Positions 53,765 to 63,203 of a DNA stretch of 64,000 nucleotides are shown here, piece by piece. A program made the translations under genes and the position numbers. Position 1 is the stretch's first letter, and every line of letters starts with the position of its first letter. Source of the DNA: Gammaproteobacteria bacterium (lineage in GTDB: Bacteria > Pseudomonadota > Gammaproteobacteria > Competibacterales > Competibacteraceae); contig JACKMZ010000002.1 in NCBI GenBank assembly GCA_024235135.1, positions 310,001 to 374,000 of the forward strand. The letters run 5' to 3'. Below the pieces are notes generated by a model. It searched no databases. It was not told where the DNA came from and saw nothing but the letters and a program-made list of their open reading frames with translations.

Positions 53765-54340
53765 TCATCGAAGTTGGGTATCCGAAGGAGTGTCCGAGGC
53801 CGAGACGGGCCAACAGGCGGCCTGTTCGCTTGCCAAGTGGTTCTGCGCTAAAAGAATCAGTTCGCACACATCGCGTACCGCTCCCAATCCACCGCGATGG
53901 GGCGTTCGCCAGTGGGCGTGGCGTAGTACGAAAGCGTCCGCGTCCGCGACCGCGACCGCCAGCCCAACCCGCGCCATCACGGGCAGATCGACGATGTCGT
54001 CTCCTACGTAGGCGGTTTGTTCGGGCCGCAGGGCGAGCTCCTCAAGCAGTTTCGTGTAGGCGATGATTTTGTCGGCGATGCCCTGGTACACGTGACGCAC
54101 GCTCAGTTCGGCCATACGCCGGGTTACGGCGGCGGACGTACGACCGGAAATGATGGCGATGTCCACGCCATGAGCCTGCAGCATTTTCAGACCGTGACCG
54201 TCGCGGCTGTGGAAGGCCTTGAATTCACGTCCGTCGTCGCCGAAAAAAAGGCGGCCATCGGTCAATACGCCATCGACATCCAGTATCAGCAGGCGAATGC
54301 GCGCGGCCTTTTTCACTACGGACTCGGCAGTCTCGTTCAT
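53765..54340 (-). CDS. kdsC: 3-deoxy-D-manno-octulosonate 8-phosphate phosphatase
   Basis: 191 residues. HAD motifs: LLILDVDGVLTDGRLFF, the Ser/Thr in ISGRTS, and YVGDDIVDLPVM. It removes the phosphate in KDO synthesis for LPS. First gene of the lpt group. The usual neighbour kdsD is missing upstream. Confidence 0.96.
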   Translation of the reverse strand: MNETAESVVKKAARIRLLILDVDGVLTDGRLFFGDDGREFKAFHSRDGHGLKMLQAHGVDIAIISGRTSAAVTRRMAELSVRHVYQGIADKIIAYTKLLEELALRPEQTAYVGDDIVDLPVMARVGLAVAVADADAFVLRHAHWRTPHRGGLGAVRDVCELILLAQNHLASEQAACWPVSASDTPSDTQLR

Positions 54341-54730
54341 TGAACACTTTTTATCGGGATTTAGGTGGGTTCACAATGGTTATGACAGCCTGTCGGCGGG
54401 TTGTATGCATTCATTGTCATGCAAACCCGGATTTCATGAATAGGCGTCGCCTTCCGTTTCGGGGTTCAAGCAACCGGTCACGGGCATCGCTAGCCTGTCG
54501 CTTGAGTATTCGTTCGATCCGTCATCGGTTTGGGATACCCCTGAACTTGTTATCATAAACGCGATCATCCCGGTTGCCAGCGGAACATCGGATCGGGCGC
54601 CACCGGGACGAGCGAGCGACCCCAGGCGGTCACGCCGTCGTTTTCCGTCGTACCCTGGGCCAGGGAGAAGCAGCCGCTGGCCTGTCTCGGAGTCCTGCAT
54701 GAGTCATACGATACGCATTCGGGGAACGTT
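54341..54730. other. 390-base gap between kdsC and an SDR gene
   Basis: Divergent region, so promoters for both genes are expected. TCCCGGT (about 54569) and ACCGGGA (about 54603) can pair around a long loop. No protein gene is convincing on either strand, and I could not fix a promoter with confidence. Confidence 0.35.
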
Positions 54731-55504
54731 GTGACATACCCATCCAGCCGTGAACGAATCATCATCATGACTGGCGCCAGTCGAGGTCTGGGGCGAGTCA
54801 TGGCCCTGAATCTGGCTCGGCAAGGCGCCGTCGTCGCGGCTGTGGCGCGCGCCGTATCGGTCGAGGCCGACGAGAACGACCTCGCGGCTACGGTGCGGCA
54901 GATCCAGGCGGCGGGCGGCCGGGCGTTGGCCATTGCCGCGGACGTGCGCGACGAGGCCCAAGTCCAGGCCATGGCTGAACAAGTTGTCAAACAATACGGG
55001 TGCGTCGACGTGCTGGTGAACAACGCCGGTCTGATGATCGGGGACAAGGCGTTCGCGGATATTTCGCCCGCGCTTTGGAGTCGCGTGCTGGATACCAATC
55101 TGCGCGGGGCTTATCTTTGTTGTCGCGCGGTATTACCGGCGATGCGCCAACAGGGGCATGGCGTCATCGTCAATATCACGTCCGGAGCCGCGGTGCGCAC
55201 GGGGTTTCTCAATATCGCCTATGGGGTATCCAAGGCGGGGCTGGATCGTCTCACATTCGGTTTGGCCGACGAGTTGCGGGATGCCGGCATCGCTTGTATT
55301 TCGCTGTCGCCGCCGGTCAGCGCCACCGACTCGGTGCGCCGAATGTATGCCGGCCGGGATGTGGACGCCTGGGCGCAGCCTCCTGAACTGACGGCTCAGG
55401 CTTTGAGTGCGTTGCTGGACGACGACCCTTGGCAATACACGGGCCAGGTCTTGTCCGTGCGCGAATATTTGCGGTCCAAAGGACTGATGCCACCGGTCGG
55501 TTGA
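54731..55504 (+). CDS. Short-chain dehydrogenase/reductase
   Basis: 257 residues starting with GTG after GGGGAACG. Cofactor site MTGASRGLGRVMALNLARQG, NNAG, and the catalytic Ser-Tyr-Lys (NITSGA, then YGVSKAG). The C-terminal part has a short substrate lid. Substrate unknown. Divergent from kdsC and followed by the nfeD gene after 98 bases. Confidence 0.9.
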   Translation: MTYPSSRERIIIMTGASRGLGRVMALNLARQGAVVAAVARAVSVEADENDLAATVRQIQAAGGRALAIAADVRDEAQVQAMAEQVVKQYGCVDVLVNNAGLMIGDKAFADISPALWSRVLDTNLRGAYLCCRAVLPAMRQQGHGVIVNITSGAAVRTGFLNIAYGVSKAGLDRLTFGLADELRDAGIACISLSPPVSATDSVRRMYAGRDVDAWAQPPELTAQALSALLDDDPWQYTGQVLSVREYLRSKGLMPPVG

Positions 55505-55602
55505 GCGTCCGGTTTCAACCGGTTGTTCCAACCCGCCTCCTGGCGCGTAAACTGATCTTGAGACCGAATAGTCGAAACAATCGAAGCGATGGAGCGGTGC
55601 AC

Positions 55603-57030
55603 ATGGTCATACTCCGCGTTTTAGGGTCGGTATTGTTACTGGGCTGTTTTGCCCTGTCTGTCCAGGGCGACATGGTGAAAGGTACGGTGGTGGTGCTGGA
55701 GTTGGATGGCGCTATCGGTCCAGCCACCAGCGATTTCGTACTGCGCGGCCTGCAGGACGCCCAAGCGGCAGGCTCCAAGCTGGTGGTTTTGCGCCTGGAT
55801 ACCCCCGGTGGGCTGGATACTTCCATGCGGGACATCATCCGCGCCATCCTCGGCTCCACCGTGCCGGTAGCGACCTATGTGGCGCCCAGTGGCGCGCGCG
55901 CCGCCAGCGCCGGTACTTACATCCTGTACGCCAGCCACCTGGCCGTCATGGCGCCGGCGACTAATTTGGGCGCCGCGACACCGGTGCAGATCGGTGGTTT
56001 GCCCATACCCGGCGGTGGCGACAACCCGCCCGAGAAGCCGGAGCAACAGCCCCCTGCTGCCTCGGCGCCGGAACCGACCCAGGACAAGCCGGCCGAGCCC
56101 GCGCCGGAACAACCGGCCGCCGCTCCTGAATCGGCGATGGAGCGCAAGCTGGTCAACGATGCACGGGCCTATCTGCGATCACTCGCGCAATTACGCCAGC
56201 GTAACGTCGAGTGGGCCGACGAGGCGGTGACGCAAGGCGCGAGTCTCAGCGCCGAAGAGGCATTGCGGCGCGGCGTCATCGATTTCATCGCCAGCGACCT
56301 GGGCGATCTGCTTGCGCAAGCGAACGGTCGGGTCGTGCGCATCGCTCAGCGCGGCTACACTTTGGAAACCGCCAACGCCCGCGTGCAAACGGTAACACCG
56401 GACTGGCGCAGCCGGTTGCTGGCCGTCATCACTCACCCCCAGGTCGCGTATATTCTGTTGCTGCTGGGGGTGTACGGCCTGTTTTTCGAACTCTCCAACC
56501 CCGGTTCCCTGGCGCCGGGGGTTCTGGGTGGAATTTCCCTGCTGTTGGCGCTGTTCGCCTTTCAGGTGTTGCCGATCAATTATGCCGGTCTGGCCCTGCT
56601 GATCCTCGGCTTGCTGTTCATGATCGGCGAAGCGTTCGTGCCCAGTTTTGGGGCGTTGGGCTTGGGCGGGGTAGTCGCTTTCGTCGTGGGATCGCTGATG
56701 CTGTGGGATGAAACAGGGCCGGGCTATGACATTCCCATCGGGCTGATTTTCGGATTCGCGCTGGCCAGCGCCGTGCTGCTGGTGGGATTGGGGACGATGC
56801 TGGTTCGACAGCGGCGGCGTCCGCTGGTGAGCGGCGACGCCATCCTGGCCGATGCTCCGGGCGTGGTGCTGGAAGCCTTCGAGAATGGTCAGGGCTGGGT
56901 GCGGGTCCAGGGCGAGACCTGGCGCGCCCACAGCACCGAACCGTTGCGACCGGGCGATTCGGTACGCGTGGCCGGGCGCGACGGTTTAGTGCTTTTCGTG
57001 CAAACGAACAAGGGGATGACCCATGCTTAA
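55603..57030 (+). CDS. nfeD: NfeD-family membrane serine protease
   Basis: 475 residues. Signal peptide or first helix (ILRVLGSVLLLGCFALSVQG), a ClpP-like periplasmic protease domain (LDTPGGLDTSMR, catalytic Ser in GARAASAGTYI), a Pro/Glu/Ala-rich linker (about residues 130-180), four or five membrane helices (about 285-400) and an OB-fold at the C-terminus. These proteins process or work with stomatin-like partners; the slipin gene overlaps its 3' end by eight bases. GGAG precedes the ATG at 55603. Confidence 0.93.
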   Translation: MVILRVLGSVLLLGCFALSVQGDMVKGTVVVLELDGAIGPATSDFVLRGLQDAQAAGSKLVVLRLDTPGGLDTSMRDIIRAILGSTVPVATYVAPSGARAASAGTYILYASHLAVMAPATNLGAATPVQIGGLPIPGGGDNPPEKPEQQPPAASAPEPTQDKPAEPAPEQPAAAPESAMERKLVNDARAYLRSLAQLRQRNVEWADEAVTQGASLSAEEALRRGVIDFIASDLGDLLAQANGRVVRIAQRGYTLETANARVQTVTPDWRSRLLAVITHPQVAYILLLLGVYGLFFELSNPGSLAPGVLGGISLLLALFAFQVLPINYAGLALLILGLLFMIGEAFVPSFGALGLGGVVAFVVGSLMLWDETGPGYDIPIGLIFGFALASAVLLVGLGTMLVRQRRRPLVSGDAILADAPGVVLEAFENGQGWVRVQGETWRAHSTEPLRPGDSVRVAGRDGLVLFVQTNKGMTHA

Positions 57031-57793
57031 TATATTTACCGTGGCGCTGATCTTCATCGTGGTTTTGTTTTTCGCCTCCATCAAGATCCTGCGTGAGTAC
57101 GATCGTGGCGTCGTGTTTTTTCTGGGACGCTTTCAGGCCGTCAAGGGGCCGGGGCTGATCGTCATCGTTCCCGTTATTCAACAAATGGTGCGGGTGGATT
57201 TACGCACCGTGGTCATGGATGTGCCCAGTCAGGACGTGATTTCCCGCGACAATGTGTCGGTCAAGGTGAACGCGGTGGTGTATTTCCGGGTCATGGACCC
57301 GCAACGCGCCATCATTCAAGTGGAGGACTACTACGCCGCGACCAGCCAGTTGGCGCAGACGACCCTGCGTTCGGTTCTGGGTCAACACGAACTGGACGAA
57401 ATGCTGGCCGAGCGGGAAAAGCTCAACAAGGACATTCAGGCCATCCTTGATGACCAAACCGATACCTGGGGCATCAAGGTGTCCAATGTGGAAATCAAGC
57501 ACGTCGATCTGGACGCCAGCATGGTGCGGGCCATCGCCCGCCAGGCCGAGGCCGAGCGCGAACGCCGCGCCAAGGTGATCAACGCCGAAGGCGAATACCA
57601 GGCCGCCGAGCGTTTGTTGCAGGCTGCCGATATCATCGCCCGTCAGCCGCAGGCCCTGCAACTACGCTATCTGCAGACCTTGAACGACATAGCCGGCGTC
57701 AACAATTCCACCGTGGTGTTTCCGATCCCGTTGGATTTGCTCAAGCCACTGTTTCAGGCGGGCCAGCGTCCTGACAGAGCGTCCGACGATTAG
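57023..57793 (+). CDS. Slipin / stomatin-like SPFH protein
   Basis: 256 residues. N-terminal membrane helix (IFTVALIFIVVLFFASI), SPFH domain (REYDRGVVFFLGRFQAVKGP, VSVKVNAVVYFRV), then a charged coiled-coil helix (RQAEAERERRAKVINAEGEY). It is the usual partner of NfeD, here translationally coupled by an eight-base overlap. Role in membrane microdomains. Confidence 0.95.
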   Translation: MLNIFTVALIFIVVLFFASIKILREYDRGVVFFLGRFQAVKGPGLIVIVPVIQQMVRVDLRTVVMDVPSQDVISRDNVSVKVNAVVYFRVMDPQRAIIQVEDYYAATSQLAQTTLRSVLGQHELDEMLAEREKLNKDIQAILDDQTDTWGIKVSNVEIKHVDLDASMVRAIARQAEAERERRAKVINAEGEYQAAERLLQAADIIARQPQALQLRYLQTLNDIAGVNNSTVVFPIPLDLLKPLFQAGQRPDRASDD

Positions 57794-57846
57794 ATGCCGT
57801 CGTTCAGCGTTTCAATGGCCGAGCGGCCACCGGCGCAGCGTCCCGA

Positions 57847-58674
57847 ATGAGCGGCTTATTCGGCCTCATCGTCGGGTTTTCCCTGGGCTTGACCGGGGGT
57901 GGCGGTTCCATATTCGCCGTGCCGTTGCTGGTCTACGGACTGGCCGTGCCGGTGCATCAAGCCGTGATGCTGTCCCTGGCGACGGTGGGCTCCATGTCTC
58001 TGGTTGGGGCGATCAGCCATCTGCGGCGCGGCGCCGCGGATTGGAAAACCGGCTTTATCTTCGGCGTGGCGGGCATCGTCGGTGCGCCGCTGGGTACTTG
58101 GCTGGGCGCCAAACTGTCCGGCGCCTGGCTGTTGACCGGTTTTGCGTTGTTGATGCTAGGGGTTGCCACGCGTTTGTGGTTGCAGGCCAGCCGACACCCG
58201 GAGCAGACGCAGGTGGTGCGCGCCACGCCGGCCGACGTAGCGGGGACGGGGCCACATTGCCGCGTCGATCCGACGGGTCATCTGCGCTTGTCTTCCCGTT
58301 GTTTGATGGTGCTGATACTGAGTGGCGTCGTAACCGGGGTGTTGGCGGGCCTGTTCGGCGTCGGCGGAGGATTTCTCATCGTCCCGGCGTTGGTGTTGAT
58401 CGTGGCTTTGCCCATGCAGCGGGCGGTAGCGACATCCTTGCTGATCATCGCGATTATCAGCGTGGGCGGCGTGCTTTCGCACCTGCTGGCAGGCCAGTCC
58501 CTGAACGGGTCGATGGTGATCGGATTTCTCGGCGGGGGTCTTCTGGGGATGGCGCTGGGGATGGCGTTGGGACGGCGTTTGGCGGGTCCGCTGTTGCAGC
58601 GCCTATTCGCCGTGATGATGGTGAGCGTGGCGGTGTTCATGCTGGCGCATGGTGCGTTGCACGGCGCCGCTTGA
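57847..58674 (+). CDS. TSUP-family transporter (TauE/SafE type)
   Basis: 275 residues, seven or eight membrane helices in two similar halves, each with a Gly-rich motif (GLTGGGGSIFAVPLLVYG and GLFGVGGGFLIVPALVLI). The family exports sulfite, sulfoacetate or other organosulfur compounds. Substrate unknown here. It follows the slipin gene by 53 bases and may be co-transcribed. Confidence 0.92.
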   Translation: MSGLFGLIVGFSLGLTGGGGSIFAVPLLVYGLAVPVHQAVMLSLATVGSMSLVGAISHLRRGAADWKTGFIFGVAGIVGAPLGTWLGAKLSGAWLLTGFALLMLGVATRLWLQASRHPEQTQVVRATPADVAGTGPHCRVDPTGHLRLSSRCLMVLILSGVVTGVLAGLFGVGGGFLIVPALVLIVALPMQRAVATSLLIIAIISVGGVLSHLLAGQSLNGSMVIGFLGGGLLGMALGMALGRRLAGPLLQRLFAVMMVSVAVFMLAHGALHGAA

Positions 58675-58691
58675 AACATCCAGACCGACGC

Positions 58692-59270
58692 TCAATGGCG
58701 CAGGACCAGCCAGCCCACCCCGAGTATCAGCACGGCCAACAGCGCCACGCTCAAAGCCGTCATGCCAATCACCCAACCCTTGCCGTGTGATGTTTTGGGT
58801 TTACTGGCCATGATCCGGGTCACCGGCTCGGTATTCGGCTCGGGGGGCGGCGTTCTCCGCAAGCGAGCCTGCATGTCGCGGCGTAGAGTGGCTTGCAGGC
58901 TGATGGATTCATCGTCGGCCGGGTTGCCGGTGGCGCTTTCCTTGAAAACGAAGCGGATGTTGTCGAAGCTGATTTCGTCACCAGGACTGAGCAATATGGT
59001 ATCGATGCGAATGCCGTTGACGAATGTGCCGTTGGCGGATTCCATGTCCTGCAGGAAATACCGTTCGTTATTGAGGCCGATGCGGGCGTGTTGGCGTGAA
59101 ATGCCCGGCGCGCTGAGCACGATTTGACAATCCTGGCGACGGCCGATGTAGGTTTCGCCGGTCAAGGAGAAGCACTTGCCGGTCGTAACTCCCGACAATC
59201 CCTTGAGGCAATAGACCGGAGCGGGTTCGCGCAGCGGCTCGGAGATTTGGTTGTCGTCATATGACATCAT
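58692..59270 (-). CDS. FHA-domain protein with C-terminal membrane anchor
   Basis: 192 residues. FHA core in YIGRRQDCQIVLSAPGISRQ, HARI and NGTFVNG (residues about 41-90), a phosphothreonine-binding fold. A disordered linker (RRTPPPEPNTEP) leads to one C-terminal membrane helix (GMTALSVALLAVLILGVGWLV), so the FHA domain faces the cytosol. No kinase gene is adjacent. A short GGGA site precedes the start at 59270. Confidence 0.88.
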   Translation of the reverse strand: MMSYDDNQISEPLREPAPVYCLKGLSGVTTGKCFSLTGETYIGRRQDCQIVLSAPGISRQHARIGLNNERYFLQDMESANGTFVNGIRIDTILLSPGDEISFDNIRFVFKESATGNPADDESISLQATLRRDMQARLRRTPPPEPNTEPVTRIMASKPKTSHGKGWVIGMTALSVALLAVLILGVGWLVLRH

Positions 59271-59345
59271 TTTTTATCCCTGATTGGGCTACCTATTCCT
59301 GTTGACCGTATCATACGGCTCTAAACCATTGTACCGTGCGCCGCT

Positions 59346-60500
59346 TCAAGCGGTCTGACGACGAATTAGGTGACGGGCGATGAGCAATTGTTGAATCTGA
59401 CTCGTGCCTTCGTAAATTCGGAATAACCGCACGTCCCGATAAAAACGCTCGATGGCATAGGCGGCGATATACCCGGCGCCGCCATGGATTTGTACGGCTC
59501 GGTCCGCTACTCGTCCGCACATTTCCGAAGCGAACAGCTTGCAACAAGACGCTTCCAGGCTGATATCCTCCCCCCGGTCACGCCGTTGGGCGGCGTCCTG
59601 CACCATGCAGCGGGCCGCGTACAATTCGGTCTTGCTATCCGCCAACAGGGCTTGGATCAACTGAAACTCCGCGATCGGTTGATCGAATTGCCGACGCTCC
59701 AGCGCATAACGCAAGGCATCCTGCAACATGCGTTGGGCCGCGCCCACGCAGACCGCGGCGATGTGTAAGCGGCCCTTGTCCAGGACCCGCATGGCCGTTT
59801 TGAAGCCAGTCCCTTCCTGACCGCCGATCAGATTGGCGGCCGGTATCCGGCAGGCGTCGAATATCACATCGCAGGTGTGCGCACCGTGTTGACCCATTTT
59901 TTTGTCGTTCCGTCCGAGCGATAAACCTGGTGTGCCCGCTTCTACGATGAAGGCGGAAATACCGGCCGCCCGCTTGGCTTCGGGGTCGGTACGGGCCAGC
60001 ACGGTGAAAATTCCCGCTTCGGGTGCGTTGGTGATAAATCTTTTGGTCCCGTTTAGGACATAAAAATTCCCCTCGCGGGTGGCGCTCGTGCGTAAAGAGG
60101 CGGCGTCCGATCCCGCTTCCGGCTCGGTCAGCGCGAAAGAAGCCAGCAGTTCGCCGCTGGCGAGGCGCGGCAGATAACGTTGCTTCTGCTCTTCGCTGCC
60201 CGCGATGATCAATGCTTGGGAACCGATGCCGTTATTGGTGCCGATCAATGAGCGAAAAGCGGGAGAGGCTTGACACAGTTCGAACAGCACCCGCACTTCC
60301 TCTTCCATGCTCAAGCCCAGTCCGCCATATTCCTCGGGAATGGTCAGACCGAACAGGCCAAGTTCACGCATCTCCCGGCGCACGGTTTCGGGTATCTCGT
60401 CGGTCTCGGCGACGGTTTGTTCATGGGGGATGAGGCGTTCGCGCACGAAGCGCGAGACGTTGTCCACCAGCAGACCGAATGTTTGGGGATCTTTGATCAT
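59346..60500 (-). CDS. Acyl-CoA dehydrogenase
   Basis: 384 residues. FAD-binding blocks ALTEPEAGSDAASLRTSA and FITNAPEAG, and the catalytic Glu in RLFRIYEGTSQIQ. It oxidises acyl-CoA to enoyl-CoA, passing electrons to ETF. Divergent from the crotonase gene, so both may serve one fatty-acid or aromatic degradation route. The chain-length preference cannot be read. Confidence 0.95.
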   Translation of the reverse strand: MIKDPQTFGLLVDNVSRFVRERLIPHEQTVAETDEIPETVRREMRELGLFGLTIPEEYGGLGLSMEEEVRVLFELCQASPAFRSLIGTNNGIGSQALIIAGSEEQKQRYLPRLASGELLASFALTEPEAGSDAASLRTSATREGNFYVLNGTKRFITNAPEAGIFTVLARTDPEAKRAAGISAFIVEAGTPGLSLGRNDKKMGQHGAHTCDVIFDACRIPAANLIGGQEGTGFKTAMRVLDKGRLHIAAVCVGAAQRMLQDALRYALERRQFDQPIAEFQLIQALLADSKTELYAARCMVQDAAQRRDRGEDISLEASCCKLFASEMCGRVADRAVQIHGGAGYIAAYAIERFYRDVRLFRIYEGTSQIQQLLIARHLIRRQTA

Positions 60501-60588
60501 GGCCGCGCCTTACCTAAACTAACACTAATCGCATGGCCTACATTAGACAGGCCCGTTCAGTTTAGCTCAGTGAGTCAGAACCCGCGTG

Positions 60589-61416
60589 ATGGATACAGGA
60601 AACAATTTACAGGTGGACCGCCGCGGGCGCGTGCTGTTGTTGACGCTGAGCGATCCCGCCAACCGCAACGCCTTGAGTCCCGTTCTCTATCGGGCGGGCA
60701 TCGAGACCGTGCGGCAAGCGGGGGAAGATCCCAGTGTTGGAGCGATCGTGTTGACGGGAGCGGGGGGCACTTTTTGCAGCGGCGGCAATCTGCGGCGTCT
60801 GCATCGTAATCGCACGCAACCGCGCACCGTGCAGCAGGAGAGCATCGCGCTGTTTCATGCTTGGATACAGGCTTTCCAAACATGCCCGAAACCGATTATC
60901 GCCGCCGTGGAAGGCTATGCCGCCGGCGCGGGATTTGCCCTGGCGCTGGCCTGCGATCTGCACGTTGCCGCGCGGGACGCACGCTATATGATGGCCTACG
61001 TCAAGGTCGGCCTCAGTCCCGACGGGGGCGGTTCCTATTGGCTGAGCCGTGGCCTCACGCTGCAATTGGCGACGGAGATTCTGCTCGGCGGTCAACCCGT
61101 GGAAGCCACTCGCTTGCGGGATTGGGGATTGATCAACCGGCTGTGCGAACCGGGCCGAGCCGTTCAGGAGGCTTTGGTTTGGGCGGAGCAATTGGCGGCA
61201 GGTCCCGTGCATGCCATGAAGCGAATCAAACGCTTGATCGGCGCGGCTCGCGACGGCTCATTGGCCGACCACTTGGCGCGCGAAAGCGAAGCGTTTCTGG
61301 ATGGCCTGTACCAACCCGAATGCGCCGAGGGCATCGCCGCGTTCCTGGAAAAACGGGCTCCGGATTTCATCGGCGCGAGGCGGACCCAAGATGCAAATTC
61401 CGGCAAAAAGGTTTAG
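60589..61416 (+). CDS. Crotonase-fold protein, probable enoyl-CoA isomerase
   Basis: 275 residues. Oxyanion-hole segments are present (GTFCSGGNL and GYAAGAGFALALACDL). The two Glu of enoyl-CoA hydratases (E144 and E164 of the rat enzyme) align with Ala and Tyr, so ordinary hydration is unlikely. The GLSPDGGGSYWL block resembles PaaG-like and delta3-delta2 enoyl-CoA isomerases. GTG at 60586 is an alternative start. Divergent from the acyl-CoA dehydrogenase with 88 bases between. Confidence 0.85.
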   Translation: MDTGNNLQVDRRGRVLLLTLSDPANRNALSPVLYRAGIETVRQAGEDPSVGAIVLTGAGGTFCSGGNLRRLHRNRTQPRTVQQESIALFHAWIQAFQTCPKPIIAAVEGYAAGAGFALALACDLHVAARDARYMMAYVKVGLSPDGGGSYWLSRGLTLQLATEILLGGQPVEATRLRDWGLINRLCEPGRAVQEALVWAEQLAAGPVHAMKRIKRLIGAARDGSLADHLARESEAFLDGLYQPECAEGIAAFLEKRAPDFIGARRTQDANSGKKV

Positions 61417-61604
61417 GCTTACAGCAATTAAAACAACGACTAAACCCGGTCTCCGTAGAAAACCGGGGCGTATAGCGGCGCCGGATGGGATGAACGCGTG
61501 ACGATGGATCAAGGACCTTTGCCATATGCCGCTCGGCAGCCCAAGCCGCTTGGCCAGCGTTTTCCGAGCCCGATGATTCGCATGGCTTCCGTAAAGCTCG
61601 AACC

Positions 61605-62126
61605 ATGACCGACCTGCTCGGCGAATTCGAATGTAAACTGGATTCCAAGTTCAGGCTGGCTTTGCCGGCCGGACTGAAGAAACAGGTGCCGCCCGAGGCG
61701 CAGGGCCGTTTTGTCGTAAACCGGGGTTTCGAGAAGCATCTCAATCTGTTTCCCTTCAATGAATGGCAGATCCTGTGTGGGCAGGTCGAAAGCCGTTTGA
61801 ATCTATTTCAACCCAAGGATCGCGCATTCATGCGCAACTTCCGCCGGGGGGCCAGCGAGTTAAGCTTGGACAACGCCGGCCGCCTGTTGCTGCCGAAGCG
61901 TCTGCTGGATTACGCCGGCATCTCCGAGGAAGTCATCCTGCTGGCCTACTCCAATCGTATCGAATGCTGGGATGCCGAGTTGTATGACAGCGTGCTCGAC
62001 ATAGCGCCGGATGAGTTCGCCAGCTTGGCCGAAGACGTCATGGGCAACAAGCCCAAACCCGAGAAAGACGACCGCCGGCCCAGCTATCGGGATGTGCCTT
62101 TCATCCCGCCGGACCAACGGCATTAG
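61605..62126 (+). CDS. mraZ: Orphan MraZ-like regulator, Bacteroidetes type
   Basis: 173 residues with two AbrB-like MraZ repeats: LLGEFECKLDSKFRLALPAG (4-23) and the LDNAGRLLLPKRLLDYAGI block (about 85-105). The wording FVVNRGFEK, FRRGASELSLD and YAGISEEVILLAYSNRIECW closely follows MraZ proteins of Bacteroidetes, not those of Gammaproteobacteria. MraZ normally heads the division and cell wall cluster with mraW downstream; here a convergent sugar gene follows after five bases. Likely a DNA-binding protein gained by transfer. A ribosome binding site is not obvious. Confidence 0.82.
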   Translation: MTDLLGEFECKLDSKFRLALPAGLKKQVPPEAQGRFVVNRGFEKHLNLFPFNEWQILCGQVESRLNLFQPKDRAFMRNFRRGASELSLDNAGRLLLPKRLLDYAGISEEVILLAYSNRIECWDAELYDSVLDIAPDEFASLAEDVMGNKPKPEKDDRRPSYRDVPFIPPDQRH

Positions 62127-62131
62127 CCCTT

Positions 62132-63073
62132 TCAGCTTCGCAGTTCCGCCCGTTGACTCAGAAACCAGGCGTAGGTCGCGCGGATGCCTTCCGCCAGCGG
62201 AATCCCCGCCTGCCAGCCCAGCGCGTGCAAGCGTGTTACGTCCAGCAGTTTGCGCGGCGTGCCATCGGGCTTCGTGGCGTCGAAAACCAGACGCCCGCGA
62301 TAGCCGACGATATTCTTGATCAGTTCCGCTAGTTCCGCGATGGTCACGTCGTCCCCAACGCCCACGTTGACGATGTCTTCGCGATCATAGTGTCGCATGA
62401 GAAACACGGCGGCGTCCGCCAGATCGTCCACGTGCAGAAACTCCCGGCGCGGACTGCCCGTGCCCCAGACCACCACTTCCTCCCGGTCCTGCTCCTTGGC
62501 CAAATGAAATTTGTGCAATAGCGCGGGCAGGACGTGGGAAGTTTCCAGGTTGAAATTGTCGCCCGGCCCATACAAATTGGTGGGCATCAGGCTGATCGCA
62601 TTGAAACCGTATTGCCGGCGATAGGCTTGGCAGAGTTTGATTCCGGCGATTTTGGCGACGGCGTACCACTCGTTGGTGGATTCCAGCGGGCCGGTCAGCA
62701 GCGCGTCCTCCACCAGGGGTTGCGGGGCGAACTTGGGGTAGATGCAGGAGGAACCCAGGAACAACAACTTTCGGGTCCCGTAGCGGTAGGCGGCGTCGAT
62801 AACGTGGGTCTGTATCTGCAGATTATCGCGAATGAAATCGGCCGGATAGGTGTCATTGGCGTGTATTCCGCCGACTTTGGCGGCCGCCAGAAAGACGTAA
62901 GCCGGGCGGTATTCGGCGAAGAACGCGTCAACCGCGGCTTGCTCCGTTAGGTCCAATTCGGCGTGGGTGCGTAGCAGGAGATGGGCAAATCCTTCCTGAC
63001 GCAAGCGGCGCAGGATGGCGGAACCGGCCAGACCCCGGTGACCCGCCACAAAAATGGAATCCGTTTTTAGCAT
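62132..63073 (-). CDS. fcl: GDP-L-fucose synthase
   Basis: 313 residues. NAD(P) motif VAGHRGLAGSAILRRL, catalytic Ser in GSSCIYP and Tyr-Lys in YAVAKIAG, plus NEWYAVAK and GTGSPRREFLHVDDLA. It converts GDP-4-keto-6-deoxymannose to GDP-L-fucose for polysaccharide. ATG at 63073. The partner gmd is not in the window. It follows the glycosyltransferase on the minus strand after 130 bases. Confidence 0.95.
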   Translation of the reverse strand: MLKTDSIFVAGHRGLAGSAILRRLRQEGFAHLLLRTHAELDLTEQAAVDAFFAEYRPAYVFLAAAKVGGIHANDTYPADFIRDNLQIQTHVIDAAYRYGTRKLLFLGSSCIYPKFAPQPLVEDALLTGPLESTNEWYAVAKIAGIKLCQAYRRQYGFNAISLMPTNLYGPGDNFNLETSHVLPALLHKFHLAKEQDREEVVVWGTGSPRREFLHVDDLADAAVFLMRHYDREDIVNVGVGDDVTIAELAELIKNIVGYRGRLVFDATKPDGTPRKLLDVTRLHALGWQAGIPLAEGIRATYAWFLSQRAELRS

Positions 63074-63203
63074 TGTTGAGGTTCCAGGGGTTGGGGGCAA
63101 TCCCGATGTGGCGTGGAATTACCGACTGTTCGATGGGCGTCCATTATGATGGGTTCGGCCCGCCGCTTCATCCCGCCTGCGCCCAGGGACTGCTCGAAGG
63201 CAG

